From Chitinophagaceae bacterium (lineage in GTDB: Bacteria > Bacteroidota > Bacteroidia > Chitinophagales > Chitinophagaceae): a stretch of DNA of 49,818 nucleotides. The stretch covers positions 1 through 49,818 of the forward strand of contig CANJQU010000017.1 in NCBI GenBank assembly GCA_947476485.1, in the 5' to 3' direction. Below, piece after piece: positions 1 through 8,216 of this stretch. The translations under genes and the position numbers were made by a program. The notes beneath the pieces are model-generated. The model did no database searches. It was not told the origin of the DNA and saw nothing but the letters and a program-made list of their open reading frames with translations. Each line of letters starts with the position of its first letter. Position 1 is the first letter of the stretch.

Positions 1-922
1 CAATTTGTATCAGTGAGTTCAATGAGAATTCCGTGGTTGCCTCTGCTTCAAAGTCGAGATTGCGGCCACCACCAAAAAGAACTCTGCCATCGATCTCGCG
101 GAAATAATAGTAGCCCTTATCAAAATGGTAAATACCCTTGAACTTCAGACCGGGTATAGGTTGCGTAACAAGTACTTGCCCGCGGCCAGGGGTCACGTCC
201 ACATCGGGTAACAGTTGTTTTGTAAATGCATTTGTACAGACGTTCATCGTATCGCAACTCAGTAACCATACATCAGGACGGAACGGGTCCTTTACCCGTA
301 CAAAGACACGTTTATCATCTTCTTCAAAACCCAAAACATCAGCACCGGTCTTCACCTCCACACCACGCTGCACAGCCATATCCATTAATGCCCGCATCAT
401 CATGCCGGTATTGATCTCTCCTTCGCAGGTGTTTTCTATGAGGTCTGCTGCGTAGGCGCCGCCAAAGCCAAATTCGCTGATGCGTTCCGTTGCCTGCCTG
501 AACGCCTCTTTGCCGGTGACGGGCAGTAATAGCCTGTTCAGGTAGTCCAGCTTGTCGATGGCGCCTGCTTCCTGCTCACTGATCAGCTCGTAACCTCCGT
601 TCTCCCGATATCCTATCCTGTCATCGCCGAGCATACTTCTCAGCCTCGCCAACCCTTTCCCACGGGCCTCGAATAAGGCCACTACCTCCGGCTCACTGGT
701 ATGCTGCAGATCATCCAGCAATTCTGTGGCGCTGCCCATGCAGGCAAAACCTGCGTTGCGGGTACTTGCACCGGTAGGCAGCAGTCCCCGCTCAAGCACA
801 AGCACACTTGCCTGCGGATATCGCTCCCTGAGACCGATGGCCACGCAAAGGCCCACAATACCAGCGCCAACTACTATATGATCATAATGCGAAAAACTCT
901 GTTGTTCCCAGTAACTAAACAT
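1..922 (-). CDS. FAD-dependent oxidoreductase, DAO family (C-terminal part outside window)
   Basis: The gene runs off the left edge, leaving about 307 N-terminal codons. The predicted protein opens MFSYWEQQSFSHYDHIVVGA and carries the Rossmann dinucleotide motif GAGIVG at about residues 19-24, followed by an acidic ERG segment after the second beta strand, as expected for FAD binding. Further on it shows GASTRNAGFACMGS, typical of the D-amino acid oxidase / glycine oxidase (DAO) fold, in which the substrate amine is oxidised by FAD. Family members are usually around 360-400 residues, so roughly one fifth is missing. Substrate cannot be told from this part. The ATG at 922 is the first in frame after the AT-rich intergenic stretch. 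It is divergent from the glycosyltransferase at 1026. Family assignment is firm; the specific reaction is open. Confidence 0.85.
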   Translation of the reverse strand, partial: MFSYWEQQSFSHYDHIVVGAGIVGLCVAIGLRERYPQASVLVLERGLLPTGASTRNAGFACMGSATELLDDLQHTSEPEVVALFEARGKGLARLRSMLGDDRIGYRENGGYELISEQEAGAIDKLDYLNRLLLPVTGKEAFRQATERISEFGFGGAYAADLIENTCEGEINTGMMMRALMDMAVQRGVEVKTGADVLGFEEDDKRVFVRVKDPFRPDVWLLSCDTMNVCTNAFTKQLLPDVDVTPGRGQVLVTQPIPGLKFKGIYHFDKGYYYFREIDGRVLFGGGRNLDFEAEATTEFSLNSLIQI

Positions 923-1008
923 TTCCTGTGCAATTTGAGTATGTGCAAATGTGCAAAATATACCCGAGAATAAAACAAGACCCCGATAGCCGTTGCGACA
1001 GAATTATG

Positions 1009-1016
1009 TAAATTTA
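1009..1016 (+). promoter_or_regulatory. Likely -7 promoter element for the GT2 gene
   Basis: TAAATTTA matches the Bacteroidetes -7 box TAnnTTTG except at the last base. It ends nine bases before the ATG at 1026, which argues that translation starts there and not at the upstream in-frame TTG at 993. Confidence 0.4.
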
Positions 1017-1025
1017 CCGCGCTAC

Positions 1026-1946
1026 ATGGCAGAACGGATCTCCATACTCATTATTACTTACAATCGCCCTGCCGACCTGCTGGAGCTATTGATAAACCTC
1101 AATGAACAAAAGGGTACCGCTGATGTGCTGGAAGAGATCCTTATCCTGAATAATGCATCTACCGAACCCTATGATGAAGTGGTCGCTTATGTGAAGGGGC
1201 ATCCTGAACTTAAAGCACAATATATTTTATCAGACGCTAACCTGGGTGTCGCGAAGGGACGTAACAAGCTAATGCAAATAGCGAAGGGCGGGCTGTTGCT
1301 GAATATTGATGACGATATGGCATTCACGGCGCCTGATGATCTTCAGCGTTTGGCTGCATTGTTCGATGAACCATTTTTCAAGGAGGCAAATACAGGTGTT
1401 ATTACCTTCCGGGTGGTTTATTATGAGAACAACGAAGTGCAGGTAACTGCATTCCCGCACAAGATGTATGAGAAATACAAGTCGAACCCGCGATTTTTAA
1501 CTGCCTATTTCGCAGGTGGAGCAAATATCACGAAGGCGGAAGTAATCAAAAAAACAGGACTCTACCCTACCGACTTCCATTACGGCATGGAGGAGTATGA
1601 TCTTGCTTACCGCATCCTGGATGCAGGCTATACAATAGGATTTGATAATGGCGTTACGATAGCGCACAAAGAATCTGCGTTGGGGCGCGCACCCAACTAC
1701 CGGAAACTGCAAATGCAGTGGATCAACAAGAGTAAGGTGGCCTGGCGATACCTTCCGTTCAAATATTTTGTTACCACATCGGCAAGCTGGGCTATCCAGT
1801 ATCTGCGGATGGCTAAAGGCCACATCGGGACTTTTTTTTCGTCGCTGTTCCAAATTGCCAAAATACCCTTTACTGAGAAAAGGCATAGGGTAAGCACGGC
1901 CACGCTTGCCTATCTGCACAAAGTTGAAGCACGACTGAAATACTAG
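1026..1946 (+). CDS. Family 2 glycosyltransferase
   Basis: A 306-residue cytosolic or membrane-associated glycosyltransferase with the GT-A fold. The N-terminus ISILIITYNRP is the usual first beta strand and nucleotide-binding start of GT2 enzymes. NLGVAKGRN and the acidic LLLNIDDDMAF (about residues 95-105) supply the DxD-type metal/nucleotide-sugar site. A later GMEEYDLAYRILDAGY segment matches the acceptor-side ED motif of the family. No strong transmembrane helices are seen. In-frame TTG at 993 would add 11 residues, but it lies upstream of the probable promoter core, so the ATG at 1026 is preferred. The gene ends one base short of the convergent acyltransferase gene. Sugar donor and acceptor are unknown; a role in surface polysaccharide or glycoprotein assembly is inference. 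Confidence 0.88.
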   Translation: MAERISILIITYNRPADLLELLINLNEQKGTADVLEEILILNNASTEPYDEVVAYVKGHPELKAQYILSDANLGVAKGRNKLMQIAKGGLLLNIDDDMAFTAPDDLQRLAALFDEPFFKEANTGVITFRVVYYENNEVQVTAFPHKMYEKYKSNPRFLTAYFAGGANITKAEVIKKTGLYPTDFHYGMEEYDLAYRILDAGYTIGFDNGVTIAHKESALGRAPNYRKLQMQWINKSKVAWRYLPFKYFVTTSASWAIQYLRMAKGHIGTFFSSLFQIAKIPFTEKRHRVSTATLAYLHKVEARLKY

Positions 1947-1947
1947 C

Positions 1948-3036
1948 CTACCGGAACCTGCTTTTTATCTTCGCCAGCCGGCGCTCTACCACATAATAAG
2001 AGAAAAATGAAACTGCCAGAACAGCAGCCAGCTCTATCCACCCGGATACGGCAACGCCGCCTATGGAGCCCCAGGGATGTGCCATGAGGAATAACTGCTG
2101 CCATACATAAATAGAATAAGAAGCCAGGCCTATCGTTACTAGTATCTTTGAATTGAGCAGCCTGAAAAAAAGATCGGCGGATGGAATGATGTTGTTTGCA
2201 ATAACAGCGGCGACAAGCGCCGAGCAAATGAAATTTTTGTAGTACAGCGCGCCGAGGAAACCCGCGCCACAATATATTTCATATGCAACGAAAAGTATGA
2301 ACAGGTTCACCACCAGGTTGTTCGGATAAAGTCTACCGGAAATTATTTTTTTGAAAAGCAACACGGCACAAAGGGCACCGGTAAGTATGGGTGTGATATA
2401 CCGTAACAAATCGGCAAGTACAGACATACCGCTGCTTCCGGACTGGGCTGCAGCTCGCCCTTCGATCGTCAGAAATACCGGAATAAAAATGATCAGCAAC
2501 ACCAAAACGACCAGGTATCCGTTTGTACTCCTTTTCAAAAGGAAGGGGAAAACGATATAAAACTGCTCTTCAACGGATAATGACCAAAAATGTCCCGTAG
2601 CAACATCCCAGTGTGTGGGAATGATATCCGTATTTTTAATGAACAGTGCCGCAGCTAGTATATCAGGGAGGGTGATGATCTTATAGTAGCTGTTAACAAC
2701 GACTACCACCAGCAAGTAGCAGTAGGCCACAGGGATGATCTTAAGAAAGCGGCGGGCATAAAATTTACCCAGCGATACATCACCATTCCGGAATTTTTCC
2801 CGGAGCAACAAAGTAGTGATTATGAACCCGCTGATGACAAAGAAAATGTTCACGCCAAACATGCCATTGAAGCACGTGATGTTATATGCGAGCAGCATAT
2901 GGTATACCAGAACCATTATTATAGAAATACCCCGCAAGCCATCCAAAGAGGGCAGGTGAGCCAGCTGCAAAGGAACCGGCAACTCCGTTGGAGCAGAAAA
3001 CAACTTTTCAGTGAAATTTTTCAGGGTACCAGCCAT
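1948..3036 (-). CDS. Acyltransferase family 3 (OafA-like) integral membrane protein
   Basis: A 362-residue polytopic membrane protein of the acyltransferase-3 family, which O-acylates sugars of surface polymers from a cytoplasmic acyl donor. Hallmarks are SLDGLRGISIIMVLVYH near residues 30-46, containing the conserved histidine; FFVISGFIITTLLL; the basic loop FYARRFLKIIP; and HFWSLSVEEQFYIVFP in the middle. About ten hydrophobic helices follow one another. There is no C-terminal SGNH domain, so it is the short form. A GTG at 3057 would add seven residues; the ATG at 3036 is preferred because AAAGG lies just upstream. The lipoprotein gene upstream is on the same strand, 95 bp away. Function as a cell-surface sugar acyltransferase is solid at family level only. 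Confidence 0.88.
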   Translation of the reverse strand: MAGTLKNFTEKLFSAPTELPVPLQLAHLPSLDGLRGISIIMVLVYHMLLAYNITCFNGMFGVNIFFVISGFIITTLLLREKFRNGDVSLGKFYARRFLKIIPVAYCYLLVVVVVNSYYKIITLPDILAAALFIKNTDIIPTHWDVATGHFWSLSVEEQFYIVFPFLLKRSTNGYLVVLVLLIIFIPVFLTIEGRAAAQSGSSGMSVLADLLRYITPILTGALCAVLLFKKIISGRLYPNNLVVNLFILFVAYEIYCGAGFLGALYYKNFICSALVAAVIANNIIPSADLFFRLLNSKILVTIGLASYSIYVWQQLFLMAHPWGSIGGVAVSGWIELAAVLAVSFFSYYVVERRLAKIKSRFR

Positions 3037-3131
3037 AAGCCTTTGGGAAGATATCACGGTCGCGGAACATAAATATCGCGCAAAAAGACATAACGTCGGT
3101 TAAGAGGAAATATTTGATGCGTACTGCAAAT

Positions 3132-3977
3132 TTACATAGGCACATCTATCCTTATCTGCTTGGAGAACAGTTTACCATTTGCGTCTTTCCCATCTATCTT
3201 CCACATTACCGAGCGGAGCATTATGACCAATGGCTTTTGATTTGCCGCACGGACATGATGAACACTTTTTTCCCATTCCTGCACTTTCCTCCTGCTGAAC
3301 CGGCGGCGTTTGGCGGCCTTACCTACGGCATTGCGGATAGCGCTCCCGCTCACACGCGGATACTCCAGTGATCTGGTATCAAGATCGCTGATCTTATACT
3401 GGTTGTTATTACCTTTAATCGGCTCCCAATCGGTGGTCACAGACAATGATTCTATCGGCAGCGTACCCAACTCATTCTTCAACACGACTACAGACTGATA
3501 ACGCTGTGACACCCTGGTAATGTTACCGGTCAGGTGCAGGCTGTTGCCATTTATGTCACCACTTACAAAGGTGTAAACCGCGCCATTTGCTTTTTGCAAG
3601 TCAGCTTTGCCTGATATCTTCGCGTTCAGATTGGGTATCATCACAGATACATCCCTGAAATCAGCCCGAAGGCCGGCACCGGCGGGTAACGCTTGTGCGG
3701 GAGTTGGCGTGGCTGCAACAGGCGTACTCTTTTTGCCTGTATCTGCCGTGGCTACCGGAGTTTTATTCTCAGCAGTATCATTCGTTTCAGGAGTTGGGAT
3801 TACCGGCTGAAGATCTGTAACAAGATCTTTCAATCTCTGCGGATCGCGCTCGGTGACAATCGTTGATGAATCGCCTAATACAATGGGCCCGTGGTTGTTG
3901 GGCGGCAGGTCTTTACATGAGAAGAACAGACCAACCGCTCCTCCAAGCAAAGCAATATGTATCAACCGTTTATTCAT
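3132..3977 (-). CDS. Hypothetical lipoprotein
   Basis: 281 residues with a lipoprotein signal peptide ending LFFSC, the lipidated cysteine being residue 21. A low-complexity Pro/Thr/Ala linker at about 65-100 precedes a globular C-terminal part. That part contains alternating hydrophobic beta-type segments (VSVMIPNLNAKISGKADL, VYTFVSGDINGNSLHLTGNI) and a strongly basic patch AAKRRRFSRRK near residue 225. I do not recognise a named family. The beta-rich middle could be a domain folded against the outer membrane, but no enzyme motif is visible. It precedes the acyltransferase on the same strand and may share a transcript. The anchor and export are supported by the sequence; the role is unknown. 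Confidence 0.75.
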   Translation of the reverse strand: MNKRLIHIALLGGAVGLFFSCKDLPPNNHGPIVLGDSSTIVTERDPQRLKDLVTDLQPVIPTPETNDTAENKTPVATADTGKKSTPVAATPTPAQALPAGAGLRADFRDVSVMIPNLNAKISGKADLQKANGAVYTFVSGDINGNSLHLTGNITRVSQRYQSVVVLKNELGTLPIESLSVTTDWEPIKGNNNQYKISDLDTRSLEYPRVSGSAIRNAVGKAAKRRRFSRRKVQEWEKSVHHVRAANQKPLVIMLRSVMWKIDGKDANGKLFSKQIRIDVPM

Positions 3978-3996
3978 ACAAACTCTATTTCACTTA

Positions 3997-4004
3997 CGAA
4001 AGTA
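3997..4004 (-). promoter_or_regulatory. Possible -7 element for the lipoprotein gene
   Basis: On the minus strand the sequence reads TACTTTCG, one base off TAnnTTTG, 19 bases upstream of the ATG at 3977. Confidence 0.3.
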
Positions 4005-4066
4005 GCATGTAAAAAGCCAAATGTCAAAAGTCACGGGCAAAAAACCAAAATGCTACTGCGCCGCTG

Positions 4067-6043
4067 TTAATACGATAATAGCTTTTGCACACAGCCATGG
4101 AGCCTGCTGCTGGCCATGAAATTCTGTTCCAGCGGTATAGCAAACGGAATAGGCGTATCCAGCCCTGCACAGCGTACTATAGGCGCATCGAGGTTTTCGA
4201 AGCAGTTTTCAGATATCCATGCAGCCAACTCACCGCCGATACCTCCGGTCAGGGTGTCCTCATGCAGTAACAGCACTTTGCCAGTGCGCAATACGGAACC
4301 ACGAATAGCGGCGTAATCCAACGGAAGCAGCGTGCGCAGATCAAGGATATCGAATGACACATCCGGATGCTTATCTGCATAGGCAGTAGCCCAGTGGCCC
4401 CCCATACCATAAGTGATAATGCTGATATCACGTCCTTCCCTCACGATCCTGGCCTTGCCTATTTCTATGCTATAATATTCATCCGGTACATGGCCGCTGA
4501 TGCTTCGGTAAAGGGCCTTATGCTCAAAGAACATTACCGGGTTAGGGTCGGCAATGGCGGCGATCAGCAACCCTTTCGCGTCCTCCGGTGTAGAAGGATA
4601 AACAACCTTAAGACCCGGGGTATGTGCAAACCATGCTTCATTGCTCTGGGAGTGGAAAGGCCCTGCACCTACGCCGCCGCCAGTGGGCATGCGTATCACC
4701 ACATCGGCGTTCTGCCCCCAGCGGTAGTGGATCTTTGCAAGATTATTGATGATCTGGTTGAAGCCAACAGTTACGAAATCGGCAAACTGCATTTCCATCA
4801 TCGACTTGTATCCTTTAATGGACAAACCAAGCGCGGCGCCAACGATAGCGCTCTCACAGAGCGGTGTGTTGCGTACCCGATCCTTACCAAACAGCGCGAC
4901 AAAACCGTCGGTAACCTTGAAAGCACCACCATATTCGGCAATGTCCTGGCCCATTAATACCAGGTTAGGGTGACGCTCCATACTCTGCCTCAACCCTTCA
5001 GTGATCGCCTGAATAAATTTCTTTTCTGTTCCACCTGATACAGGCGCAACTGCTGCCGGCACACCCGGCGCATACACATCGGCCATTTCCTCGTTTGTAT
5101 TTGCAACGACCTCAGCGGCTGCGAAGCCGGTAGCGATACCAGCTTCAATTTCATGCTGAATTCCCGACCTGATACCAGCTATCATATCATCGTCAAGAAG
5201 GCCCTCAGCCCTGAGGTAATTTTCATAATTCTGAACGGGGTCTTTCTTACCCCACTCTTCGAACAGCTCTTTTGGCACATACTTTACACCACTGGCTTCC
5301 TCATGGCCACGCATGCGGAAGGTCATGCACTCAACCAGTATCGGCTTTTGCTCAGTAATGCAATACTGCCGTGCACTTACTATCTGCTTGTATACTTCAA
5401 GTATATTATTGCCATCTATCGTGATGCCCTTCATGCCATAGCCCTGAGCTTTATCAGCCAGTTGTTTGCATACAAACTGCTCGTTACTTGGTGTGCTTAG
5501 ACCATATCCGTTGTTCTCGATTATGAAGATCACCGGCAAATTCCACACGGCAGCGACATTAAGCGCCTCATGAAAATCACCTTCGCTTGTGCCGCCGTCT
5601 CCGCTAAATGCCAGCGATACTTTTCGTTCCTTCTTTAGCTTATGCGCAAGAGCGATACCATCGGCTATGGCGAGCTGCGGTCCAAGATGGGAGATCATCC
5701 CGCATATGTGATATTCATTCGCACCAAAATGGAAGGAACGTTCCCTGCCTTTGCTGAACCCTTCTTTACTGCCCTGCCACTGCATAAACAACTTATCAAA
5801 TGGCATCTTGCGTGTAGTAAATACACCAAGGTTACGGTGCAACGGCATGATATACTCATCGCTATCCAGTGCCAGTGTAGCGCCAACCGCTATGGCTTCC
5901 TGCCCTATCCCACTAAACCACTTACTGATCTTACCCTGGCGGAGCAATACCAGCATCTTTTCTTCGATCATCCTGGGGCGCAGCAACTCCTTGTACATAT
6001 CAACAAGCTGTGCATCAGAAAGGTTCTTACGGTCGAATTGCAT
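4067..6043 (-). CDS. Fused alpha/beta E1 subunit of a 2-oxoacid (branched-chain type) dehydrogenase
   Basis: 658 residues holding both E1 halves in one chain: the alpha part at about 1-330 and the beta part at about 345-658. E1 uses thiamine diphosphate to decarboxylate a 2-oxoacid and passes the acyl group to lipoyl-E2. The ThDP/Mg motif is clear, GDGGTSEGDFHEALN followed about 20 residues later by IIENN. The alpha part also shows RMRGHEEAS. The beta half begins with KKFIQAITEGLRQSM and has QDIAEYGGAFKVTDG, ESAIVGAALGLS and MPTGGGVGAGPFHSQ, the usual beta-subunit blocks. Fused E1 genes of this kind are common in Bacteroidetes. E2 and E3 are not in this window. Substrate is probably branched-chain 2-oxoacids, but pyruvate cannot be excluded. 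Confidence 0.9.
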   Translation of the reverse strand: MQFDRKNLSDAQLVDMYKELLRPRMIEEKMLVLLRQGKISKWFSGIGQEAIAVGATLALDSDEYIMPLHRNLGVFTTRKMPFDKLFMQWQGSKEGFSKGRERSFHFGANEYHICGMISHLGPQLAIADGIALAHKLKKERKVSLAFSGDGGTSEGDFHEALNVAAVWNLPVIFIIENNGYGLSTPSNEQFVCKQLADKAQGYGMKGITIDGNNILEVYKQIVSARQYCITEQKPILVECMTFRMRGHEEASGVKYVPKELFEEWGKKDPVQNYENYLRAEGLLDDDMIAGIRSGIQHEIEAGIATGFAAAEVVANTNEEMADVYAPGVPAAVAPVSGGTEKKFIQAITEGLRQSMERHPNLVLMGQDIAEYGGAFKVTDGFVALFGKDRVRNTPLCESAIVGAALGLSIKGYKSMMEMQFADFVTVGFNQIINNLAKIHYRWGQNADVVIRMPTGGGVGAGPFHSQSNEAWFAHTPGLKVVYPSTPEDAKGLLIAAIADPNPVMFFEHKALYRSISGHVPDEYYSIEIGKARIVREGRDISIITYGMGGHWATAYADKHPDVSFDILDLRTLLPLDYAAIRGSVLRTGKVLLLHEDTLTGGIGGELAAWISENCFENLDAPIVRCAGLDTPIPFAIPLEQNFMASSRLHGCVQKLLSY

Positions 6044-6059
6044 GTGTTCTATTTGGGTG

Positions 6060-6067
6060 CAAAAGTA
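6060..6067 (-). promoter_or_regulatory. -7 promoter element for the E1 gene
   Basis: The minus strand reads TACTTTTG, an exact match to the Bacteroidetes -7 consensus TAnnTTTG, 16 bases before the ATG at 6043. No convincing -33 TTG partner was identified. Confidence 0.5.
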
Positions 6068-6143
6068 AGCGAATGGAGGGATTTAATATAGTTGACATTT
6101 TATCATTCTATATTACTGGCATGGTTTTACCAGCATTGCCAGT

Positions 6144-6716
6144 ATGAAAAAGCAACTTCTTGCAATTGCAGTAATAATTGGTACCGCGTTTTGTATAAAT
6201 GCACATGCACAGGTAAGTGTTCGTATAAATATCGGTGCGCAGCCTGTCTGGGGGCCAACAGGATATGACTATGTTGAGTATTATTATATACCCGATGTCG
6301 ATGCTTACTATGATGTGCCTCGCCGGCAATATACCTGGTATGATGGCGGTCATTGGGTTACAAGACGGAGCTTACCACCCCGTTATCACGATTTTGACCT
6401 ATACGGTGCACATAAAGTGGTTATCAATGAGCGCGATCCCTGGATACACCATGACCGGTACCGGCAGGAAAATGCACGATACAAGGGGCAGCATGACCAG
6501 GTGGTGATACGCGATAGCCGCGAAGAAAGATATTATGCAAACCCTCATCATCCACACCATAGCGAATGGCGCGGTAACAATGGTCAAAATAATCCCGGGC
6601 ACCAGGGCCGCGGAAACAATCAACGCAAGGAACACGGTAACAACCAAGGTAAGGGTCACGAAAAGCCACACCACGATAACGGCAATAAGGGGCATGGTCG
6701 AGGGAACGGCAAATGA
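6144..6716 (+). CDS. Small exported His/Gly/Asn-rich protein
   Basis: 190 residues. A signal peptide (MKKQLLAIAVIIGTAFCINAHAQ, probable cleavage after AHA) is followed by a Tyr-rich segment with YYYIPDVDAYYDVP and YTWYDGGHWV. This resembles small Bacteroidetes envelope proteins with Tyr/Trp-Gly repeats. The last 70 residues are almost only His, Gly, Asn, Lys, Arg and Gln, such as HHPHHSEWRGNNGQNNPG. The tail is likely disordered and could bind divalent metal or anionic polymers; this is inference from composition. The ATG at 6144 is the natural start, as the signal peptide begins there. It is divergent from the E1 gene. Expression is plausible because the reading frame keeps coding features to its end, but the function is unknown. 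Confidence 0.75.
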   Translation: MKKQLLAIAVIIGTAFCINAHAQVSVRINIGAQPVWGPTGYDYVEYYYIPDVDAYYDVPRRQYTWYDGGHWVTRRSLPPRYHDFDLYGAHKVVINERDPWIHHDRYRQENARYKGQHDQVVIRDSREERYYANPHHPHHSEWRGNNGQNNPGHQGRGNNQRKEHGNNQGKGHEKPHHDNGNKGHGRGNGK

Positions 6717-6848
6717 AATAGTATCATCAATCGTTATTATCTCGATTTCCTGGAAAACAGAAAATGAAGAAAAATATTATTATGGCGTACGCTGTTTTTA
6801 TTTGCCGTGAACCATATCACAGCTCATGCGTGTAAACCAACAATAATC

Positions 6849-6875
6849 AAACCATGCTGCAATAGCGTGGTTTTT
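6849..6875 (+). terminator. Rho-independent terminator between the His-rich gene and hemW
   Basis: AAACCATGC and GCGTGGTTT form a nine-base stem (one G-T pair) around a seven-base loop, followed by a short T run. It lies about 130 bp after the stop of the His-rich gene on the same strand. Confidence 0.6.
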
Positions 6876-6915
6876 CTTTGCACAAACCGTTTTATGCACG
6901 CATGCACCAATACGC

Positions 6916-6923
6916 TACCTTTG
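6916..6923 (+). promoter_or_regulatory. -7 promoter element for hemW
   Basis: TACCTTTG matches TAnnTTTG exactly and ends only five bases before the ATG at 6929. Initiation at the usual distance would give a leaderless or near-leaderless transcript. Confidence 0.55.
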
Positions 6924-6928
6924 CCTGA

Positions 6929-8104
6929 ATGGCATTTTTTACCGATAAAACTGCAACACCACAAACAGCCGGTATATACCTGCATATACCATTTTGCAAG
7001 CAGGCATGTGTGTATTGCAATTTCCATTTTTCGACATCTCTAAAATATAAGGAAGATATACTTCAGGCGATGCTGCGTGAGATAGAGATGCAACGGGAAT
7101 ACCTCCAGGGCGCAGCTATTGAAACAGTATACTTTGGTGGTGGGACACCTTCACTGCTGACTGCCGATGAGATCAACAGACTATTCGATGCCATTCTGAA
7201 ATACTACCCTGTAAAAGAACTAAAAGAATGCACGCTGGAAGCCAACCCTGATGATCTTGACAAGCACTATTTACAAGCATTACGCAGCACCCCGGTAAAC
7301 CGGTTTAGTATTGGCGTTCAATCATTCAGGGAAGAAGACCTGCTATACATGAAGCGGGCACACAATGCGCAGCAGGCCGACTATGCAATAAAAGCCGCAC
7401 AGGATGCCGGCTTTGACAACCTAAGCATAGACCTGATCTACGGCACCCCCGGTCTAACAGATGGAGCATGGAAAGCAAACCTCGCAAAAGTGGAAGAATT
7501 AAATATCCCTCATTTTTCCTCTTATGCCCTTACCGTTGAAGACAAGACGGCATTGCAATATGCGATCGCAAACAAAAAAGCGCAACCGGTAGATCCCGAG
7601 CAAGCGGCCGGCCAATTTGAGATACTGATGGAGCAGGCGGCGGCTATGGGCTATGAGCATTACGAAATATCAAACCTTGCACTACCCGGCCGTTATGCGA
7701 TACATAATACCAATTACTGGCGTGGTAACCACTACCTCGGTATAGGGCCATCTGCTCATTCTTTCAATGGTACATCGCGCAGGTGGAATGTGGCTAATAA
7801 TGCACTCTATACCAAAGGTGTTTTGCAGGAGAAGAAGTTGAATTTTGAAGAAGAGCAGTTGAGCACGTTTGCCCACCTTAATGAATACATAATGACCTCC
7901 CTGCGCACCATGTGGGGCTGCGATCTTGATAAAATAGCAAATGAATGGGATAGCAACTTTGCCAAAGATGTAGAAAAAAGCAGCCATCTTTTCATGGAGA
8001 AAAAATGGCTGGTACTAAATGAGAGAAAGCTCTTGCTGACAAATGAAGGGAAGTTGTTTGCAGACAGAATTGCTTCAGAGCTCTTTGTTTCAGAGAACGA
8101 CTAA
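6929..8104 (+). CDS. hemW: Radical SAM protein HemW (heme chaperone, formerly HemN-like)
   Basis: 391 residues of the HemN/HemW radical SAM group. The cluster motif CKQACVYC near residues 23-30 gives the CxxxCxxC that binds the 4Fe-4S cluster and S-adenosylmethionine. It is preceded by GIYLHIPF and followed by ETVYFGGGTPSLL and RFSIGVQSF, all standard blocks. True coproporphyrinogen oxidase HemN has an extra N-terminal part and additional cysteine spacing; this protein starts almost directly at the cluster, so HemW, which hands heme to apo-proteins, is the better name. A C-terminal HemN-type domain is present, with NTNYWRGNHYLGIGPSAHSF. The gene stands alone with its own promoter core and a terminator upstream. 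Confidence 0.9.
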   Translation: MAFFTDKTATPQTAGIYLHIPFCKQACVYCNFHFSTSLKYKEDILQAMLREIEMQREYLQGAAIETVYFGGGTPSLLTADEINRLFDAILKYYPVKELKECTLEANPDDLDKHYLQALRSTPVNRFSIGVQSFREEDLLYMKRAHNAQQADYAIKAAQDAGFDNLSIDLIYGTPGLTDGAWKANLAKVEELNIPHFSSYALTVEDKTALQYAIANKKAQPVDPEQAAGQFEILMEQAAAMGYEHYEISNLALPGRYAIHNTNYWRGNHYLGIGPSAHSFNGTSRRWNVANNALYTKGVLQEKKLNFEEEQLSTFAHLNEYIMTSLRTMWGCDLDKIANEWDSNFAKDVEKSSHLFMEKKWLVLNERKLLLTNEGKLFADRIASELFVSEND

Positions 8105-8216
8105 GATCGTCACGGGAGTTAACCATTTGATTTTTTAATGGCCGATACGTTGAGAACATTCATCGTAATGTCTCCCTGCTATAAGCAAACATTTTGCGCA
8201 GTAATAATAAAGACCA